Assembly: GCA_947069175.1 (NCBI GenBank)
Contig: CAMTDV010000017.1
Span: 46,323,137-46,387,136 of the forward strand
Source: Scalesia atractyloides
Lineage: Eukaryota > Streptophyta > Magnoliopsida > Asterales > Asteraceae
Direction: 5' to 3'
Length of the DNA stretch: 64,000 bases
Part shown: in pieces, positions 57,401 to 64,000 of the stretch
Numbering within the stretch: the stretch's first letter is position 1
How the letters are laid out: each line of letters opens with the position of its first letter
Made by a program: the position numbers and the translations under genes
The notes under the pieces: model-generated
Database searches by the model: none
Told to the model about the DNA's origin: nothing
Seen by the model: only the letters and a program-made list of their open reading frames with translations

Positions 57401-58506
57401 GGCCCACTTACGATCGTGCGAGGCACGAAGACTCATGATGGGCGAGGCCCGTTCGTACTCATTATGAATACAAATATATATATATATATATTAAAATGAG
57501 CACATGAAACAAATGCCAACATATTTAAAATACGCAAAGTATCCAAATACATAACTAATACCATACGTTCAAGATGAACAACGTGTATACTTTTAACTCA
57601 AAACCCAAGTGTCCAATGAGTTAGAGCACTTGTAGATTGTTACGCGCTTTTTGATACTCTTTTCGCTAGCACACGTTACGGACGCAAACCTGTGAGTTCA
57701 TGTCCCCCTTTCATTTAAATGTTTTCGGTTACAACTCTCGGGGGGGGGGGGGGAATACATGTTTCAATGGTATGGTTTAGCTATGGAATTAAATATTAGA
57801 TCATGTGCGAATAGGACCATCCTTAAGCGCCATTAATATTTTATAAGACCTTAGGAACAAGGGGTAGATCTATCGGGTGTAGGCGAGCCCCACTCATAGG
57901 TCCTTGTGTGGCCACATGTAGTGCTTTTGTTGTCCCAACCGGGTGGACCGGAAAGTGAAAATCGTTGAGGGTTGAGTGCTTCCTATGTCGGCACACATAT
58001 TAATGTCCTTGCAAAATATTAATGATCATCAAGTTCATTGACGCTTTACATACCACATTTACAAGTAACGATTATTCAAATGTTTTAAGATCATTTGGTG
58101 TACACTTAAAAACGCATGAACTCGCCAACGTTTGTTGATGTTTTCAAACTCACATGTATTTCAGGAAACTAAGTGGATTTTGGCGTGGTCGGTTACAAGC
58201 TCTCAAGGTTGTCAAGTAGTAGATGTCATCCATGTTTTGAAGGGTTTGGTCCATATATTCCGTCTTCAAACGTGATATAGGATGCAAAGCCTTGATGTGT
58301 AAAACTATATTTTGAAACAAGTCTTTTGTGAAATGTTATAACTTATGCCGTCTTTTGTTGTTAAACACTTATGACATGTAATATCTTAATTATATCAATG
58401 GGTGAACATCATGTTTGTTTAATTATATAGTTGTTTACCTATATCGTATACGATGAAAACTAATCAAGTTCACACCGCGCGCTTCCGCTATCGACCGGGT
58501 GTGACA
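54474..58506 (+). repeat. 3' LTR of element 4 (4033 bp)
   Basis: Starts TGTGACAACCGG, ends GGGTGTGACA. AT-rich, with an array of TGGGCTAGGCCCA motifs (57132-57450), several GATTAATC-type near-palindromes (56240-56410) and a poly-G run (57740-57752). The 159-codon minus-strand ORF at 56598-57077 has no protein-like features. The target duplication cannot be checked because the left end is missing. Confidence 0.85.
57132..57450. repeat. Array of TGGGC-TAG-GCCCA inverted repeats in the LTR of element 4
   Basis: Full or near copies start at 57164, 57258, 57285, 57312, 57338, 57364, 57394 and 57439, with degenerate ones near 57132, 57193 and 57220. Close copies are 26-30 bp apart. Each arm is a TGGGCY-type 'site II' motif, known in plants as a TCP-factor target. 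Confidence 0.85.
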
Positions 58507-58543
58507 AATTACACGTATAACCTTATACTAGATGCTATATACA

Positions 58544-58716
58544 AGACTAACATATAAATATATTCACTAAGAAAAACAAGAAATCGGTGGTATCACATTA
58601 TACTAGACCTTATGACATGGAATCTCATACCAAGAAATCAGTGGTATCACATTATAGAAGACTAACATATAAATATATTCACTAAGAAAAACAAGAAATC
58701 GGTGGTATCACATTAT
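58544..58716. repeat. 58-bp perfect direct repeat, 115-bp spacing
   Basis: 58544-58601 and 58659-58716 both run from AGACTAACATATAAATATAT to GGTGGTATCACATTAT. Part of the unit (AAGAAATCAGTGGTATCACA) also occurs in between (near 58632), so the block is a tandem duplication. Confidence 0.8.
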
Positions 58717-60456
58717 TTTTGGGATGCGCTTAATTAAGTTGTCATGTACGGTTATGACAAGCTTAAATTCCCGTCAAAACAATAATATAATTTACTTTAT
58801 CTTCTGACAAGAACCCAACTGCATAAGTATTGCATTTAGACATGAACTTAAACAATGAGCAATTTTAGTTTCTAATTTCTTTTTTAGGACCATGCACATT
58901 GGCGCATTTACATAACGTGTCTTTGTTAACAAGAATATAATACAAAATGAGTGGACATAAGAGCAACATTTCATTAGGCAGACAATCCAATAAATGCTAC
59001 AGGATAAGCAACAATATAAAGTTAGTTAACATAAGATACGTATTAACAAAATTCAAAGTAATTCATGACCTATGGGTCTAGTGGTGTGGTGCCCCCTACA
59101 AATTTGAGTTTGTGGGTTCACATCCTTGCAAATGCAAGTTAAATATAGAATCAAGATGTTGGAAAAATTGGTTGTTCAAAATAAAAAAATGAAAGTAAAG
59201 GTCAAGTATAAATTTAATATGTCTTCGTTACATCACTCATGTTTTAATACATCGGTTTCTAACTTAATGTATTGTAGATAAAATGTTGTGTGCATCATTA
59301 CATAAGCAATATGCTCACAAGAAAATATTGTAAAGAAAAAGATTTTGATGTAGCAAGTAAATTAGGATAAGTAGTTTATACGTTGATGGGTTGGTAAAGG
59401 TCCAAGTCTTAACTGGTTTAATCTTCTTGAATTGTGTGAAATATACTCTTGAATGTCACAACTTTAATATGGTTTGTGTTTTACATACCTTGACAAGTTT
59501 AAGGTGCATTTGGGAGGCTTTCCGAAGTACTAGGATCAAAGACGTAACAATCGGGGAAGCGAAATGAGTTAAACAAGGCAAAATAGTCGGGCAATACAAG
59601 GGACGGTGTTGACGACGCCTCCCCACGCCTCGCCAACACCCTTTCGCACCAGCTAAAGCCATTGCATTAAGAAATTGTTTAACGCGTCGAGGCATCAAAG
59701 GGCCCCCCTAACACGTCGGCGACACCCTACACAAGTCATCATCTAGAAACTTCGAATTTCGAGCATTAAATTTGATTTTAATTAGGGAGTTACATATATT
59801 TTCCAATACCTTTGACTCTTGGCTCATTCCCACTAATTCTCTATCATCTTGGACATCTTTAAACGCTCCTAATCATCCTATTGAGGAAACAACGCCGATA
59901 ATTGAAAATTCAAGCATGATTTCTCCTGTGAAGATTGTAAGTAGTCTAAGGTTTTATTTACATGCTTGGTTTGATAGAGCCATTTGGGTAGTCTTTAGAT
60001 TGTAAGATTGGTACATATCACTTGTTAGTCTTTTTATGAATTCATGTTATTAATGGTTTTCTTGCATCATAAATATTGTGAAAAGATAATAAACAATTGA
60101 TTTGGTTTGTATTAGTGTTTGTGTGGGATTCACCGTGATTCATGAAACATACTTTTGTCCAGTGATTGATAATTGTTGGTGTCTAAGATTAATATTAGCT
60201 TTTTTCAGAAGCCCATGAAATTATTAGTGTGAGTTAACCTTGTATCTGGTTAATCTGAACCCGAGTGTGATTACTTTTATAATATTGTTTACAACTTATT
60301 CTAATTATCGTTTTAATCATCACCAAATTGAACACAATCATTTAAAGCACTTTGTGGTTCACCTTTCAAAAAAAACTACTAAAAAGAAAAATAGTAAGCT
60401 TCATAAAACTAGCATTTTCATAAATGACCCATTAATCAACTACGGGGTTGTTTGTT

Positions 60457-60525
60457 TACCTCTGAATGGTTCCATTAAGAGGTTACCTCTGAATGGTTCC
60501 ATTAAGAGGTTACCTCTGAATCGGT
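60457..60525. repeat. 27-bp tandem repeat, 2.5 copies
   Basis: Units TTACCTCTGAATGGTTCCAT plus TAAGAGG at 60457-60483 and 60484-60510, then a partial unit. A CCATTAAG...CTTAACCATTCAA pair further right (60570-60598) suggests the edge of a small transposon of the hAT or MULE kind, unproven. Confidence 0.6.
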
Positions 60526-61056
60526 CAGCGGTAGGTGTGTGTGTTTCACTAAAACACAAAGTCTTAATGTTTCCATTAAGCTCTTAACCATTCAACAACA
60601 AAAAGAGTCTTAATGAATATTAAAGACTTGTATTCCCCTTTTTGCCCTAGTAAACCATCTTCTCTTTGCTATCCCTCAAACTCTCTCTCTTTTTCTCTCT
60701 CTCTCCGTTACTCTGGCCTAACAAATCACCGATCACCATCGCTCTCCCGTCGATGCCAGAAAGCCTCATTGTCGGTGACCTCTCCTCTCTCGGCAATATG
60801 ACCGGCAAACCCTCCCCATTGCCGGTAACCTCTCACTTTTATTCTCTCTGCAATCTGACCTCGTTGGCAAGCTCATCTTATTCACAAATAAGCAAGCATT
60901 GAATCTCATATGTTTATTAAAAATATTAATGTTTTTTTCTTTCAATAATATTATATGTTTTATGAATTTCGATGGGGGAAATCTTAGATATAGATAGGGG
61001 CTAGTGGAATTAAGTTTTAGAAGGTTGATTGTGAAAGATGAAGTGGCGGTGGTTTT

Positions 61057-64000
61057 TGTAACAACCCGACCATGTAAAAACAACAAACCGTGGCGGAAAC
61101 GTCGGGGAGTCACGTTACAAATTGTTACATAACCATGGTATTTAAAGTTTTGTATTAAAACATTAATATGTAACATTGTCTGAGTTTTAACAGAATACAA
61201 AACATAATATGAACATTAATATATCGTCTTTCTTGTTTTATCAGTCACTAAGGCCCGTACGTTCCTATGTGATCCAAGCATTGTAAATCGTCACACCTAA
61301 ACTCCTGAAACATATGTGAAAACGAGTCAGCATAAAAGAATGGCGGCGAGTACATAGGTTTTGTGAGTGTGTTAAAATTCCTGGCCTCGTATATGTATTA
61401 CAATACCTCGTCGGACCACTCGAGTCGTTGAATGAAAACTTGTATCAAATATGTTTGATATTGCAATATAGTTAACCAACCATAGCCGGCTGGTTAAAGT
61501 TTGTGAGAAATCTCGTAAACATGAATCTTAACTAAAATGTTTCTTTTGTAAAATCAAGTAATAAATTGATTTAAAAGAAAACTTAGTATGGTTTCCACGG
61601 TATGTAATACGATAAAAGCACTTACATATAGGAAGTATCAGCAGCGTATCCACCATCCTTTTATCACATTACATCCGTCTCGTTATCTAAATTACTTATC
61701 ATAAACCAATCGTCCAATCGTCTTTGTTATAACCAATCGTCCTAATCGTCCTTGTTATAAACCAAATCGTCATTGTTATAAACCAAATCGTCATTGTCAT
61801 AAACCAATTGTCATTGTCATAAATAAATCGTCCTCGTTTTAATTGTGAAAAATTTTTGGTCGTTTCGTTGAATACATTCAAACCTTTGTTGACTCGTCAA
61901 TACCACGAAAGGGTATCTTTAAATTGCAATAACAAACCACCAAAGGGTTTGTTAAAGTAAACAGTTTCAGTCGTTCCCCAAACTTCCCCACAAACATCGG
62001 GAACCTATGTAACGGGATTGTCAGCCCTATGGTACCATAACTTACTACTGGTCGGGTTGGCCAAAGTTAATGAATGTTATTCTTGTCCTCAATACAATGC
62101 ACCAACAAGTTCGTTCACATTATTGAAATCGTCTCATTTATATAAACCATAGCATTTGTATCGAAAACTTAAAAAATACTTTAGCACATATGAATCACCC
62201 CAAAACATTTGAAAACGTAAAAAGGGGAACTATGTAATCACTTGTGATTGTAAAAGTGTCTTTGAATTAAAGATCAACAAAGCTCAGGAGTTCGAGAATT
62301 CAAGCGTGTCCTAAATTCGAATAATTGTGTAAATATCGGGACTTTAATCGGCGGATCGGATAGAATGAGGTCTTGTAAACCAAATGAGTGCTGGGACTCA
62401 TATGAAATGATTTAACAAGGTCTACATTCTGATTTGAAAAAGTTCCTAAGTGCTTTTGACCCATAATGGCTCGTTAAGGTAGTTTATACTATTTTAGCAG
62501 GTCATTTGCGTAAACGCGTGATCGGATGGTTAGAAATGTGTTATGATAAGTCCTATATGCCAAAACATGTTTGATTATGTTGTAACATCAGTTTATATGC
62601 CAAAATATTAGTTACATATGCTTAAAATTGATTAATGCGCAAAATGGGCATTTTAGTAATTTATAAAGGCATAATAAGCAACATAGCATAACACTACCCA
62701 AACGACGTGACCATAGCGTATAACCTCAGAGGGTTATTCCCTATACAACTATGGTCACAAATATGTGTTCGGTCGGATACTAAGATCGAGAAAACGGGTC
62801 GGATTTGAAAGTCAAAGCGGTGGTCAAGACCGCTCGACTTACGACCCTAACTAAGCACTAAACTAAAAGTGACGAGTTAGACATGTTTTGACATGTATAA
62901 CAAAGTTATAAAAGTGTTTTGGTATCAAAACAAAATGGTCAAAACAAAGTGTTTTGATACCCGAAAATAGTTCTGTTGTATAATGCGCACTTTGTGCATT
63001 ATTGACCGAAACTTTGACTCGTCACTACAACTAATAAAATGGTTATCAGTAGGTATGATCGCTATGGATCATAACCATCGTGATTACGATCATGTTGCAA
63101 AGTCCAACTGGACTTTGCTTAGACCAATTCATGATCAGAACTGAAAGTCAAACATAAGTCAAATTGTTTGACTTTTAGCTCAAACAAGCTAAAAGAAATG
63201 AATAAGGCTTGGTTAGAGCACTTACTTGCACTCAAGGCAGCCAAGGATACTCAGTAGGAGGCCTCCACAAGCGGTAGCACTCCAATTAGAGCATGAGAGA
63301 ATGAAATGAATTGAACAATTTGAAATGGCCATGAACTCACCTATTTATAGTGATCAAGAGGCCACCAAATCATGACAAGTGTGTAATGAGGTGTTAGGGT
63401 AATGCTTAGTGTCCCTCCAGGTGTCCAAAACAGGTTAAAGGTGGCAAAAATCATGAGATTAGTGTCCAAGAGAGTGAACAAGAGCAAGACAGCAAAGCTG
63501 CTGTGCTGGGCACCCCATGCGGACCGTATGGGGTTCTGGATCAGTTGGCAGCAAGTTTCACTAATTGGCAGAACATGCCCTTGCACTCATTTCGTCGCGT
63601 TTTGGCACTTCTAACACCCATTATCCACATTTTTAAGCTCTATAAGGACGTTAAAGCATAGAGAATTTAAAATAAGTCCAAAATGTCTCGGGTGCTGGTT
63701 CGTTTGGTTGATAGGTTGCGGTTTTCGGTTAATTACGATGAAAATCGTAACGATCGCGCAAATTACCGAAAATGCACAGCGAGTGATATTTTTGCATTCC
63801 AATCACTAAAATACAAGATTTTAATGATTAAAATTTTTTTTGGATGAGCTTACATGTCCCGGATTAAGAAATACGCGTAAGGGCATAGTTTCGCAGAATT
63901 TGCAATATAGCCCCTAAAGTTGCATAAACATGTTTTGGCCATACCGAAGCCCTCAAAACTTATTTCTAAGATATGTAAAGGGTATTTAGGGTATGTTTAG
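61057..64000 (-). repeat. LTR related to element 3, open at the window edge
   Basis: Starts TGTAACAACCCGACC at 61057 and follows the layout of the LTR at 43058: GGCGGAAACGTCGGGG at the start, a shared GCGAGTACATAGG block, a repeat array (61710-61830), the TTGCGTAAACGCGTGATCGG block (62508), and the minus-strand TATA near 63340-63350. No PBS lies to its left, so it is either a solo LTR or the 3' LTR of a minus-strand element continuing to the right. It is diverged from both LTRs of element 3 and is a separate insertion. Confidence 0.85.
61710..61830. repeat. Short tandem array in the 61-kb LTR
   Basis: About six units of roughly 19 bp of the type AAACCAAATCGTCATTGTTAT. It occupies the same LTR position as the 15-bp array at 43690-44090 but has a different unit. 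Confidence 0.7.

Larger units (their letters stand above)
49773..58506 (+). mobile_element. Element 4: plus-strand Ty3/gypsy retrotransposon, 5' LTR missing
   Basis: Begins abruptly at the edge of element 3, just upstream of gag, and runs through gag-pol to a polypurine tract (54461-54472) and a 3' LTR (54474-58506). If element 3 had simply inserted, the 5' LTR of this element should lie left of 36060. The sequence there does not match, so the left side has been rearranged or deleted together with part of the element 3 LTR. Confidence 0.88.
58507..61056. other. Mostly anonymous region with small repeats and relics
   Basis: Contains an identical 58-bp direct repeat (58544-58601 and 58659-58716), a GC-rich block resembling an old MITE (59560-59730), and an exon-like segment (about 59799-59936) ending AAGATT before GTAAGT. 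It also has a 27-bp tandem repeat (60457-60525) and a CT-rich run (60660-60720). I recognise no gene. Confidence 0.4.

Noticed and set aside
59799..59936. Internal exon of an unknown gene
   Set aside because: A donor-like GTAAGT follows an open stretch, but there is no ATG, acceptor or recognisable peptide; kept only as a remark in the regional entry.

Overview
This window is plant nuclear DNA, very probably from a eudicot and most likely from the daisy family (Asteraceae). The supporting signs are intron-containing plant genes (CDC20, a DYW-class PPR gene), Ty3/gypsy and Ty1/copia LTR retrotransposons primed by initiator tRNA-Met, PIF/Harbinger elements with TAA target duplications, and a tRNA-derived SINE. 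The family-level assignment is an impression from the style of the repeats, not a proof. Most of the window is nested, decayed transposable elements; the host genes lie between about 16.4 and 26.4 kb.

Region by region. 1-13.2 kb is a three-layer nest. A minus-strand copia element (gag remnant 9290-12178, LTR 12834-13220) was interrupted by a plus-strand gypsy element (3586-9289). That element was in turn interrupted by a minus-strand gypsy element (1-3585, running off the left edge). 13.57-15.89 kb holds two abutting PIF/Harbinger elements; the larger carries a broken Myb/NAM-like ORF1 gene. 16.46-18.85 kb is an intact, intronless PPR-DYW gene (797 aa). 21.29-22.97 kb is a five-exon CDC20 gene (447 aa by my splice model). 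It has a TATA box, an inverted pair of mitosis-specific (MSA-type) motifs upstream and a decayed partial duplicate of its own 3' end downstream. 24.1-27.7 kb holds a LINE fragment, three TAA-flanked MITEs, a SINE with a perfect 15-bp target duplication and a small frame-broken gene. 28.4-34.7 kb is an unusual AT-rich zone of foldback elements in (TA)n tracts, studded with the palindrome TGCACATGTGCA and ending in a 2.5-kb imperfect inverted repeat. 36.06-49.77 kb is a minus-strand gypsy element whose right LTR was split by a small copia-like element (45746-48727). 49.77-58.51 kb is a plus-strand gypsy element with a 4-kb 3' LTR and an apparent intron in gag. 58.5-61.06 kb is mostly anonymous. 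61.06 kb to the end is another LTR of the 36-50 kb family.

The most interesting signal is an array of an 18-bp inverted repeat, CAAGTTCG-NN-CGAACTTG. It recurs in three elements of two superfamilies: the gypsy LTR at 7-8.4 kb, the copia LTR and leader at 12.2-13.1 kb, and the copia-like LTR and leader at 45.9-46.8 kb. Copies are often spaced about 30 or 40-42 bp apart, close to whole turns of B-DNA, and some variants have paired compensating changes in both arms. Two other LTRs carry arrays of different short inverted repeats (ATTATTCC-N6-GGAATAAT at 1.3 kb, TGGGC-TAG-GCCCA at 57.2 kb). This suggests a general habit of these LTRs, perhaps as protein-binding enhancers or RNA hairpins. No database search was possible; all family names rest on motifs read by eye.
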